NCBI RefSeq assembly: GCF_016802725.1
Contig: NC_052677.1
Span: forward strand, 15,488,329 to 15,552,328
Length of the DNA stretch: 64,000 bases
Reading direction: 5' to 3'
Source: Solenopsis invicta
Lineage: Eukaryota; Arthropoda; Insecta; Hymenoptera; Formicidae
A model generated the notes under the pieces. That model saw nothing but the letters and a program-made list of their open reading frames with translations, made no database searches and was not told the origin of the DNA. This document shows, piece after piece, positions 24,261 to 35,816 of the stretch (positions within the stretch are counted from its first letter, which is position 1; each line of letters opens with the position of its first letter). Both the position numbers and the translations under genes were made by a program.

Positions 24261-27200
24261 CGAACGATTGATAACAGACCGATATCACATTGCAACAATA
24301 AATTTCGTTTTAAAATATTACTATTCTGTACATAAAATAAAATGAACATATTTAAGCGTATAACAAGATATCCTTTTATATTTTACAATTATATTTAATT
24401 AAATTTATTCGGTATACAAGCCCAAAACTATTTATCGTTGATTTTAAAAAAAGAAAAAATTGTTTAATAAAATTAAAATTAAAATGATTGAGTAAATGGC
24501 TTCGTTCAGCTGTAACACTTATTTCTTTCTTTTTGTTGAAAATATGTTAAAAAAGATATTTATACAGAAGCCTGTCCTGTTCGTTCTTTTATCTTCTATC
24601 TAAAACACTATAAGCATATTCTATTTTCATACTTCAAACTTCAAATAATAATAAAACTTCAATTAAATTAATCAACGATTACCTGAAACAATATCTTAAT
24701 ACATATTCTGTTAATACAAATAGCGTAATTGTTTTAGTACGTGGTAATTGAGCTTTAAAAGACTAAACTTTTTTAGTTTAGGAGGTTAAAGTCATACAAA
24801 ATCAGTCCAACAAATAATTTTTATATAATTTTGTTAAATAAAATATAATATCTCAAATCGTATTCTTTACTATTATTTGGTAATAAAAATCGTAATGATA
24901 AAAATTAAAGAAATTACAAAAAAAAAAGATTTGATAATTCTTTAGAATTTCAGACAAATATTAAACAAAATAGTAAAAGGAATAGTTAAAGAACAAGAAT
25001 CTTATAAGTCTGAGGATAAAAAAAATACAGACAGATTTATTGTGAAGTAATTTTTACTTCTAATTTTTCATCAATATCATGTATTATTTAAGGTTCTTAA
25101 TATTATTCTTATGACAGAGTCAATTGCAATTATTATAACAATTCAAAATTTTACAATGATTATGACTTTGATAACATTGCAAATTTCTTTGCCTAATATG
25201 CTACATGATATGAGAAATTTTATGTAATATAATTCAATCACTGGTCTTTGACGCATAATTAATTAGTACATGTATATACGTATGTGTGTGTATGCGTGTG
25301 TGAAAGAAACAAGAATAAAATTGTATCTGATAAAAAAAAGTTAATAATTATATAAGATATATAAAGTAATATTAAAGATAAATTGTTTATATTAAGTTGC
25401 TTATATTGTGTAAATTGTTCTTATTCGTTAAAAAAGACACATTGTTGCTTCAGTTGATCCACACTCGAATGCGTGATTCAGAAATTTCCAAACTCGTAAT
25501 CGTGATAAAATAAACAAACATGAATTTTTCATCAAGATAAAATATAAATTAAACATTGTTAACCAATTACAAGATTGTTTAGCGAATTATAGATTTACTG
25601 CAAATTTCATTTACATTTACCTATCAATTCCAATTACATTCATCGATCTCTTGGAATATGTTTGAGAAAGAAATATTAATTCAATCTAAACGAGTTTGAA
25701 AAATCCTGGTTACATTTATATCTCAAATTAAGACAGACGCTTTACATTTATATTTATTATGTTCGATTTATATTACTGTTAAGATAATGAAATAAATGGC
25801 TGAGATATAAGACTAGCGTATAAGTGGGCTTGTTCATTTTTCACTGACACAACAAAATAAAACACTTAAAAAAAACGTACTTGGTACATGTGCGAATATC
25901 TTACAATGTATTGACCGCAATGCAATACACGATTCTATAATTACATAATAACATTGTATGCAATGGTAATTATTTTGCTATAAAACCCATTATAACACAA
26001 AATAATTGTGTAGAAAATGTAATAATGCTGTATGAAGTTACGTAAGTTGTAGTGACCTTTTAATATCGACCTTTTAATTCTGCATTTATATAAATACATT
26101 TCTAAGTAGCGAACACAAGAATTAAAAATCGCACTAATCATATGTAATGTTAATCTATGTGTAAAATTTCAATAAAATGTAATTATTAAAGAGTGAAAAT
26201 ACTCCCGGACATATCTGTAGAAATATAATTCTTTTTTTTTTTCACTTGAACACAAAAGATTTGGAAATAATATCATTGCACTAATATAGTGCTAATAAAA
26301 GTATATTAATTATTTATAAGTGTATTATGACAGAAATTTTACGTGCTTTATACCTTCTTGACTAGATAGTATAAGTCTTGCTAAACGTATTGCTTTGTTA
26401 TTCCTTAAAACATTTCATAATTTTGTCATAAATGATAAAATATTTACGGAGTTGTGAATAAGCTTCTGATATAAAACTTCAGGAAGCCCTAATATGATTA
26501 GTAAATTAAAAAAGCTATTAAAAAACCTTTAAAAGATAAGAATTGTGAATGATGATATAAAAAATGTTAATACAAAATGTTTCAATAGAAATGTATAATT
26601 GCAACAAAATGGCAATTTATTTCTTTACATAAATTTTTTAACGAATAATTCTTTGTATGTAATGAGTAAAATTTCATACAATGCATAATAAAATTGCATT
26701 ATCTAAAAAATTTAACATTGGACTTACGTTCCTTTTAAGAATATAATATTAAGAATACGGCAATCTAATATTCAACATTTAATTTAATAGATTTTTTTAA
26801 AGTAATTTAAATTTTATTATTTATATCTTTTTATTAAAGTTTGCAACTCTTTCGTACATATTTTTATAATTTGTTAATAATTTTTAAAACGCTAATTAAT
26901 TATAGGAAATATATGATTTGCCAATTTTATGAAGAAACAACATGTAATACATGTCTTTATATCTTACAAAAATTTTCATATCTTGGTAAATAATTAAATT
27001 AACTTTATTAAGTATACAGTATACATATATCAATTATATTGATGTTATGAATAAATCGTTATACTTTGTCATTAGTTAAAAGTATATAAAGTCCAAAATA
27101 ATAAAGTTGTATATGTATACTTTGTTGTGAGATAACGAAATATTTTATGACTCATTCTATATATATCATTTAAAAAAAATATGTGTTTGCGCGTTAAATT

Positions 27201-28450
27201 TAATAGAAATTTTTGTATTTTTTAAACGAGGTTATTGTTAATATGTTATATAAGAAAGTAAGATTTATCACAGTTTTCCGAATTAATAATGTATTTAAAA
27301 AAATGACTTATTACTATTAAAAAAAAAAGATAAACAAAAATAAATAAAAATTTCAGACATTTTATACCCAAACTAAAATGGAACCGGAATCAATAACCGT
27401 TTCATAATCCTTTATTTAGTTAAATTAAAACTATAAATCGTACAAAAATTTTGCAAAGTTTATAATATCAAAATTATAATTGGGCCGATAAAATTCACTT
27501 TCTTTTATTCTTTTTTAGTCTTAATATGCAATTAATTATTTTTACTATTATACTATTTTAACTATTATTTTCTTTATAAAATTTTAACAAACGCTTTATA
27601 TTACGAATCAAAATTTGGACTATGTATAAAAAAAATGTCAAAAAGAGACGATTAAATTGATAAAAAAATTACAGTGTTTAATAAACCAATAAAAAATTTA
27701 GAGAAAATAATTGTAGAACTATATAGTCACGAACGAAAAAAACTCATAATTTAAATGATTCCAGTTTTCTTCTTTAGCCATTAGCTAAAAAATTGAAATT
27801 GAAAGCAGAACAATTATTCTTTTTTTTTTTTTTTTTTGTTAAACCGTAACTGAACTGAAATATTTTTTCTGGATTCAAGTTCGAATCTCTGTTTTAGACA
27901 TCATTATTAATATAAAAATATTGTAATATGCATAACACTTCGTGAAACAATATTAAGACAAGAATGTTGTGATATGGCAAAAATTAAATATTTCTCAACA
28001 TGATAAAAATTGATGCAAGGAAAGGAACATGTAAAATGATATGTAACTTAACGAATGCTAAACATTTACACGACATTTGCATGAGATCAAAGTATGTATG
28101 ACATGTATAATTTGCACTATAAGAATGATATTAGCATAAATATACTTTTGACATATTAATACTTTTAACAAATTTGGCAATGTTTTAATGCCAATGTAAA
28201 ATGTTTTTAATACTGCGCCTATCTATCGCTGTATGCATTACACCATTCACTTTTGCCTGTTTCAAAATCAATCTATCTTGGGAATTTAGTGTAATTCCTA
28301 TGTAATACTAGTCATAAATATTTTAGTTTGTGACAGTGATATTTTCCTATGCAAATTTACAGGTACTAATTATGCACATGCACAATGGAAACATTATGCT
28401 GTTGCGCTAAGTATGCACCAGTTAGATAATAGCTCTAAACTGATGACGCA
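24261..28450. other. Gene-free AT-rich region
   Basis: About 4.2 kb of very AT-rich DNA with poly-A/T runs and no ORF that looks real. The part nearest 28450 may be egghead 3' UTR. A B-box-like AGTTCGAATCT occurs near 27880 without other tRNA features. Confidence 0.5.
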
Positions 28451-30964
28451 TCATACGGTCACTAACGGCCTGTACTCCTTGTTAACGACATAAAACTTGT
28501 GTTTCTTGCCGAACACGCCCCATATCACGGCAACGTTCTCGATTATTATATTGAACGGAATAGTGGATAATGCACCACATATACACAACATAAATCGGGC
28601 AACACCAAAACGATATAGGGAGAATGATTTAACTACTCCGAACACATACATGTAGATATTTACCGCACCGATAAACGCGCAAAGAAAGTCGATCAATGGC
28701 GGGCAAGTAATCGGGCATAATCCAGCCAAAACGATATTAGAAGTAGAAAGAGGCATCGTCACCCACGAGTAACACGAAATACCCAGCAACAATTTCTTTC
28801 TTAATGGAATCGCTTTGGAATGCACGACAAGTAATATACCTTGTAGCCATCTTTTTCTCTGTTGTACAAAGTCCCATAGACTAAACGGCGATTTTTCCCA
28901 CATTTCACCGTCTACAAAGTTGAACGTGTATCCTTGGGAAAACGCTTTCATTGCAAAAAAACAGTCTTCCGCAACAGATCCATCCAATCCATTATTAAAT
29001 GAAACCTGTTTTTCTGCTCCCATCTGCAATACATATTTTATAAAAAGAAAAACTTACATAACGCATATACTATATGCAGAGTTGGGTAAAAACCTAGTTT
29101 AAAAAAAAACAAAACCAAATTTTTTTGTTTAAACCAAATTTTTTAGCACTTTTAATATTTAATATTAAAGCTATTTTAATATTTATATGAGAATTTTAAA
29201 ACATAAACAAATGTTTTTGCTACACACACAATTAACAATATTCTAAAACTATATATGTATATTTTCATTTGGACTGTAAGAGATTCCTGCATTTGTCTGT
29301 TTTTTAATGATTTATTTTATTTTTTATCTTTTATCTTTTCGACATTGAAATAAAATGGAATGAAACAATATTGCACATTATTTTAAATTGCTAAATAAAA
29401 TAGATTCAACCATTAAATAGTAGAAACTAATAAAAATGTATTATTTGTAAATTGTAATTTTAATTACAAATAAAAAGTTTGTGTATCAGTTTTTATTATA
29501 TAATATTAAGATGTTTTTTTTACTCTTAGTTCGGTTGACTTTCATTAAAAAAAAAAAAAAAAAGAGATTGAAGAAGACTGCAAAAATTAGTAAGCTCGTT
29601 TTTCTATATAAATTACCAAATACTCATTAATTACAAAAATTATATAATTTTTATGTAATTAATATAATATTTATGTATTAATAAAATATTACTTAATACA
29701 TGAATATAAAATTTTTTGTAATTGTATTCTATAAATATTGTTCATGTAATAAAAAAGTTTCTTCATTAAATTTAAAATTATTATTATTATAAAAATAAGG
29801 ACTTCACACATTTCACTCATTTTGAGCACTGAACTTCTCTAAAGAAGTTTTATATATTTAAAAATGCAATTTAAAAAAAAACCAAAATAATAGTAAACTA
29901 TAGTTTTAAAAAAACCATGTGATTTAAACCATAGTTTAAATCGTGGTTTAAACCATTTGGTTTAAACCATGCCAAATGCCAATCCTGGCATATAGATAAC
30001 AAAAACAATATAAATCTCTGTGTAAATGCGTCACTTAATATGTTAAATATAAAAATAGAAATAATTTTATTGTATATAATTAGGATAAACATAATGCATA
30101 AGGAAAGATGTCTTTTACAACAAATTTACATAAATTTATTATTAAATAATCAGTAAATACCTGTGTAACAACATAGGACCCTTTCATGCTAAAAAATGGT
30201 TTATGAAACATGGTGAACTGTAATCTTAGCTTTCCCATATCGTCTGCTACTCTGAAGCTATCAGCTAGGGTTGTAATCCAATTAACAACATCCTCATTAG
30301 CGTATGTGATTAATCCTTGACCAAATTGATGTTTACCATCCAGTACAAAGTTCAGTATGCCACGAACAGAATTTTCAGTCATAAGAGTCTCCTCGTCAAG
30401 ATGGACAATCCAGTCATGATCAGCCAATTCGTTTACCGAGCTCTCAAGGCAGTATTGTAAAGCACGAGCCTTAAATAAGGCACCACTACTTGTGCGATAA
30501 TTTGGTGGGACAACAACCTCTCGCACTCGGCGATGCGGCGTTAAACCTATTGGCTTGTCGCTCACCACTTCTATTTGGAAGTTCTCGAGACCAGCCTCTA
30601 TACATTTGTCTAAATTTCTCTTCACATTTGTCTTCACTAATTGGGGATAATCTCCCCGGGTCACTATTCTTATACAAATGAATGGTGCAAGCAGGGGTGA
30701 GCCTTTCAAGATTACTTTATCAGGGAATGCATTGTATATCGTTAATCCTATAAAATTGAATAGAACTTGGGGAAAGGAAAGAAATGTCACTGTTCGTAAC
30801 AGGTACAAAGTGATTGCACCAATAATGCCATATCTTGTCCATGAGTCAATCTCTTCCTTCTTGTCTGTATTCCACTGAAGGCCTCCGGATACAAATTCGA
30901 ATACTAGTATGACCACAAGCAACAGGCAGCAGTGCAAAATATGCTTTGTTATACTGTTCAACAT
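28451..30964 (-). CDS. egh: Egghead, beta-1,4-mannosyltransferase, two coding exons
   Basis: Golgi/ER membrane glycosyltransferase (GT2 family) that adds mannose to glucosylceramide, making the core of arthro-series glycosphingolipids; in flies it is needed for epithelial and oocyte patterning. Exons are complement 30161-30964 (start ATG 30964-30962) and complement 28451-29023, joined in phase as ...KGSYVVTQ-MGAEKQVSFNNGLDG..., 458 residues, close to the fly protein (about 457). Visible features are N-terminal membrane helices (about 8-27 and 45-75), the nucleotide/metal motif HLDEET, the GSVAEDCFF acid region, the QQRKRW motif typical of processive-type GT2 enzymes, and several C-terminal hydrophobic helices. 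An acceptor at 30970 indicates an upstream 5' UTR exon. The 1.1-kb intron carries a transposon-like insertion. Divergent from RIOK2. Confidence 0.96.
29079..29996. mobile_element. AT-rich transposon-like insertion in the egh intron
   Basis: Starts ATATGCAGAGTTGGGTAAAA and ends CCAATCCTGGCATAT, giving imperfect inverted ends (ATATGC-AG-TTGG). Each side is followed by subterminal TTTAAACC/GGTTTAAA motifs, repeated several times at 29890-29970. No coding capacity. Probably a degenerate non-autonomous DNA element; the boundaries are approximate. Confidence 0.45.
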
Positions 30965-31149
30965 TATTCCTGCAAATTATAATATAAATTTAATAACTAA
31001 TATCACAAATTTATATAATCAAGTTTATATAATCAAGTTCAATATAATCTTCAATATAATCACAATTATGCACAAAAAGCACAAGTTATTTGTTTTATGC
31101 ATATCATTTGCTATGCAATTGCTATGGAATTTCAGGGATAGTGTTTCAT

Positions 31150-32320
31150 AATCGTGACAGTTCTCATTAACCTTAAATTACGGCAGTTGTGCTCGGCGAA
31201 TGACGAGAGTAATTATTCTCAAACTTCACAGCAAAGATTGATCTGGCCTTCAACTTCGTCGCATAGTACTCGCGTTATATATGTTCAACGTATACACAGC
31301 TAACGCGACATTGTGTATGTGTTCGTGCGATTGGATGAATTCCAATAAAAGACTCGTGACTCGAAGAATTACAAAATTAAAATTAATTCACACGAGGTGA
31401 CTCAGATTTCCCTCGAGCAGATAGCGCACTGATAACCGAAGCGTGACGAACCAGTGACTGCCGCGAGTTTTCACAGACGCAAACGGAATGCGGAAACTCT
31501 TTCGCATAATCATGACTTAAAATACCAAGCACAAAGTCCGAATATCATTACAGGGCTAACGCGATATAACGAACGTTGCAACTCTCGCGAACTCCTTGGA
31601 ATTTAACGAGTCGGATGGGTGTCCGACGTGAGTGGGAGCGTGCGCGTAAAAGCATCTCGTGCATCGATAATCTGCGATAAGGCGGTACTCTTGTATAACC
31701 TTGCCGATATCCGGTTGATGGTGAATGATTTGTAGGGTATTGTGCGGATGAACGGGACGCCGATCATAAACAAGCACAGCGCGTACACATCGAGCGGGAC
31801 GTCCTATCGATCTTGACCGTTGGTTGCTCACCGCGGATTCCGGACGCACGTACCTGCGGTGGAGGACGAATTTTCAGATGTGTATAAAAATCACGAACGC
31901 GCCGGTTCTGCCCATTGCTCGTGACGACGATTGAAAACAGGCCGACTCTCAGCGTTTCGTCGAAGCGCGCGGACGGCTTTTCATAATTTTGACGCGCACC
32001 GTCTGACACATACAAACACACACAGTCGTTGCAACTCACCAGTCACCACTACGCGCGAGGGTTCAATGCACCGATTTACGTTTCCTTTTTTTTTCCTTTC
32101 GCCGTTGTCGAGAGATCTCGAGGAGAGACGACCGATCGACTCTTTCGAACGGCTCTGTCGTCAGCTTGGTCGGTCCTTCAGCGGAGTTCACTGTTCATGT
32201 TTATGCAGCAATGAGGCATTGGATGTAAAGGTCCGTTCAAACGGACTTGCAGTCCTTACTGAGAAGCAAAATACCAGAGTATAGTGTAGTGCATACATAC
32301 AATCGATTCTGCTGAAAGAG
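31150..32320. promoter_or_regulatory. CpG-rich divergent promoter region of egh and RIOK2
   Basis: The space between the egh (-) and RIOK2 (+) start codons is CpG-rich over about 1.1 kb, in contrast to the AT-rich surroundings, as expected for a shared promoter region with 5' UTR exons. A 7-bp palindrome GTCCGTT-CA-AACGGAC sits at 32231-32246. ORFs on both strands overlap each other and are not called. Confidence 0.45.
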
Positions 32321-32329
32321 TTCTCTAAT

Positions 32330-32458
32330 GTATTTGATTTGCTGACTTAAGTCCGAGTCAATGTTTGTCTTTTTAGCTGCATTTTTTGCACAATTTGTCT
32401 CTTCTTTTGTAGCTAAAAAGAACAGACTTGGAGTCGGTTGAGTCAGCAAATCGAATAC
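32330..32458. mobile_element. 129-bp MITE, copy A
   Basis: Imperfect inverted ends: GTATTTGATTTGCTGACT on the left and AGTCAGCAAATCGAATAC on the right. Internally TTTTTAGCTGCATTTTTTGC pairs loosely with GTAGCTAAAAAGA. A second, diverged copy lies at 49485-49616. Confidence 0.75.
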
Positions 32459-32469
32459 GCTATTAAAGC

Positions 32470-32597
32470 ATGGCTGCGTTCAGGAATACACACCGAGTGC
32501 CTCAGAGTGTTGTTTTATCTTTGTTGTTCACTGAATGCTAAACAAGGATAAAATGATGCTCGGAAACACTCGGTGTCATTCCCGAACGCAGCCCATG
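32470..32597. mobile_element. 128-bp MITE upstream of RIOK2
   Basis: Long inverted ends: ATGGCTGCGTTCAGGAAT at the left and ATTCCCGAACGCAGCCCAT at the right. Subterminal ACACCGAGTG pairs with CACTCGGTGT, and the centre also folds (TTATCTTTGTT with AACAAGGATAA). It lies 11 bp from the MITE on its left and ends about 135 bp before the RIOK2 ATG, so it probably lies in its promoter or 5' UTR. Confidence 0.8.
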
Positions 32598-32733
32598 CGT
32601 ATGACAACCGTGATAACCTTTAAATTGCACGTGTACAGTAAATCGACTGTAGAAAACACAAAGTTCAATATTTTTAGCCTTTTGAATTTGCATTATATAA
32701 ATTGTTCATATATTTGTCTGCATTCTAACAAAC

Positions 32734-34510
32734 ATGGGAAAGTTGGACGTTAAGATGTTGCGATATTTAACCTCGGAAAATTTTCGTGTTTTAACAGCGG
32801 TACATATTTTTTTTTTTACTGTATTCATGTAAATCTGTATTCTCCTTTTATAGAAATTGATAAGATTGTGTAATAAGTTTTTGTAAGATCTGTATGCGCC
32901 ATTAATTTTCTTCTTTTGAATTGTAATAGTTCTAATTTTTGATATTTTAGATTGAAATGGGTATGAAGAATCATGAGCTCGTACCTGCCATACTTGCCGC
33001 CCAAATAGCGAATTTGCGTTATGGTGGAGTTCATAAATTGCTGAAAGAAATGTGCAAGCATAGATTGCTCAGTTATGAACGAGGCAAACGCTGTAAGGAA
33101 TAGAAATTTATATGTAATTCTGTTAAAAATATCTAACATGTCTAATATTAAATTTTCAGATGATGGTTATCGTTTAACAAATACCGGTTATGATTATTTA
33201 GCCTTAAAAGTCTTAACGCAGAGAGGAACAATCTGTTCCTTTGGCAATCAGATTGGTGTTGGCAAGGAATCTAACATTTATATTGTTGCAAACGAGGATG
33301 AGACTCCGCTTTGTCTAAAGTTACATAGACTAGGTAGAACATGTTTCCGAAACATTAAAGGGAAAAGAGATTATCATCAGCACAGACAGTCCGCATCTTG
33401 GTTGTACTTATCGAGAATTGCTGCAACTAGAGAATTTGCGTACATGAAAGCACTTCTTGACAGAGGTTTTCCTGTACCAAAACCAATTGACTTTAACAGG
33501 CATTGCGTTGTCATGGAGCTGGTTGAAGGTGGACCTCTGTATGTTTATCAATGATATTTGTATTGCTACAATTGAATGTTAATTTAATTATAGATAATAC
33601 TTTGATCATATTATTTTATTTAGGTGTAATGTAAATGAAGTAAACAATGTGGAAGCCTTGTATGACGAGCTCATGGATTTGATTGTTAGACTGGCGAATC
33701 ATGGTGTTATACATGGAGATTTTAATGAATTTAACATAATGATTAAGGATGATGGCAAGCCTGTTATCATTGATTTTCCACAAATGGTTTCTACAGAACA
33801 TGAAAATGCAGAAGTCTATTTTCAAAGGGATGTGAACTGTATCCGTGATTTCTTTAAGAGACGTTTTGGATATGAGAGCGAATTGTATCCAACTTTTGAA
33901 GATGTATCGTAAGTAGTAAAAAAGAATGTATCTTCTGTTATATTTTTTAATTATTTTTAACAAAATTTTTTTTATCCATGTTAGGCGTGAAGATTGCATA
34001 GATGCTGAAGTCAAAGCCAGTGGCTTTTCAAGGCAAAAAGAGAAAGAAGTTAATACCTTTTTAACAGAATTGGGTATTGAATGTAAAGAAGAAGAAGAAG
34101 AAGAAGAAGACAATGAATATAATGAGATTAGTGAAGACAATCAGGAAGAAGTATATGAGAATTGTGTTGAAAATATCGAAGATTTAGAACACCAATTAAA
34201 TGATTTGCAATTTCAAGATCAAATTGTAAAAAGAGAATTTGATATTCCAAGAGAGACAACACTTTTATCGTCAAATGTGGAAAACAAAGCGCATATTTAT
34301 GATGATACACAAAGTATACGAAGTATTTCAACAGCTGCTACAATTGCACCAGATGTGATAAAAAAGAGAACAAAATTAGCACTTGACAAACGTGAAAGGA
34401 GTCAAACGAAAAGAGCACTTGTTAAAGGAGAAGCAAGCGCAGTGACGAGGATACGAAGAGATAATAGGGCTACAATTAAAGAATCAACAGGAATTTGGGG
34501 CTGGGAATAA
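32734..34510 (+). CDS. RIOK2: RIO kinase 2, five exons
   Basis: Atypical kinase/ATPase that binds late pre-40S ribosomal particles in cytoplasmic maturation of 18S rRNA. Exons: 32734-32799, 32951-33092, 33160-33538, 33624-33908, 33985-34510; all in phase, 465 residues (human 552, the difference being in the tail). The N-terminal winged helix (MGKLDVKMLRYLTSENFRVL onward, to about 85) is followed by the RIO domain: P-loop GVGKESNIY (102-110), ATP-binding Lys 123, hinge VMELVEGGPL (187-196), catalytic Asp 228 in HGDFNEFN and metal-binding Asp 246 in IDFPQMVS. Key residues fall at the same numbers as in the human enzyme. The tail has an acidic run of Glu (EEEEEEEDNEYNE) and the conserved end GIWGWE. 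Divergent from egghead. Confidence 0.97.
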
Positions 34511-35640
34511 AAGTTATTTATTGTAAGTCAACTATACATTAATTATACATTAAATGTATAATTTAACAAATATAATTAGATATTTTTGCAAATAGGTTGT
34601 TATAATACACATGTATGCATGAATGCAGTTATTTTTTTCTTAAAATTTTTATTACTTGCGCATTATTTCGATCCATTTAGTATTTAGTGTATAATTATAA
34701 TATTTAACAGCATAATAATTACGTAATTGCAGAATAGATGCTATCAAAATATGTATAAATAAATTACTATAAAATTATATCGGCTGCCCATACTGTCTGC
34801 AAGTCAAATCCAAATGTATATAAGATGCACATAAAATCTATTATTATATTATTAATCAGTAATTCCATTTTGCTATTGCCAATATAATATAATATGGAAC
34901 CTTTGGCTTTGAACATGTGCTAAGCTTAATTTAATCTAAGGCAAGCATAGAACTATGTAAAAATTTAGATTTTTCTAACATAAATGGATTTGTTCCAACT
35001 GGATCCAAAACTAAAATTCTCAAATTCTATACGTAAATCTTTTGTGTAAGATCAGATTTTTCTGAAGTAGAATCATATTTTATATATTTGTAAACCATAT
35101 ATTAGGCAGATTTTTGACGTTGAAATTCTTTCAGTCCAATCAGGAGATCTAATGAAATTCCTTCTCTCAAAGCGTTGAACCAATCAGGAGAATTTTAAAA
35201 AATACCTCTTTTAAATATAAATTAAGATTTCCATTCTTTGGAGAAAATGCATCGTTTCTCAAACGTTCCCAGTTCAATTTCAAGTGCAAAAGGCAAATTT
35301 CTCTAGAGAAACACAATCAGAAGAAAAACTTTTATTTATTTATTTTGTTCTTATCATATGTTACGTCACGATTGTATTACAACACGTGTACTGTGGACAT
35401 AAGCCCAATTGATAGCAAGAAGGAAAAGTGCATATGCGGAATTAATCGATTTACTAGTTCCGGTAAAAGCGTGTTTCTACGACATAACACAACAGTTGAA
35501 GGTACAATTGTAAAATATAAACTAATTTGACTATTTGATAAACACGGGTCGCAAAGGATGCTAACGATATTAAAATTAATGGTGACGTTGAAGAAAACGA
35601 CCAGCAGGAGATAATAAGGCCGCAGTGATAGCTCCGAGTA
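34511..35640. other. Intergenic region between RIOK2 and sorbitol dehydrogenase
   Basis: AT-rich, no gene. A CCAATCAGGA(G) motif occurs twice (about 35138 and 35190), upstream of the Sdh promoter. Confidence 0.5.
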
Positions 35641-35663
35641 CATACGTATAATTGCGCCGCGTG

Positions 35664-35671
35664 TATATATA
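35664..35671 (+). promoter_or_regulatory. TATA box of sorbitol dehydrogenase gene
   Basis: TATATATA about 150 bp before the Sdh ATG, followed at 35677-35696 by a perfect 8-bp inverted repeat, GAGTTCTC-TCTT-GAGAACTC, where transcription should start (about +25 to +32 from the box). This is a plausible focused promoter; the start site is inferred. Confidence 0.45.
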
Positions 35672-35816
35672 GCAGTGAGTTCTCTCTTGAGAACTCTCTC
35701 TCTCGCAGAGTCCCGTCCCATACGTTCTGTGTTTATCAAAATATCTGAAAGTGACTTGGACACAAGCGGGTCACTGCTGAAGACTCTCTCATTTGCTTCG
35801 AATTGTCAGGAGAAAC

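Noticed and set aside
27872..27892. tRNA B-box-like AGTTCGAATCT
   Set aside because: No cloverleaf can be built around it.
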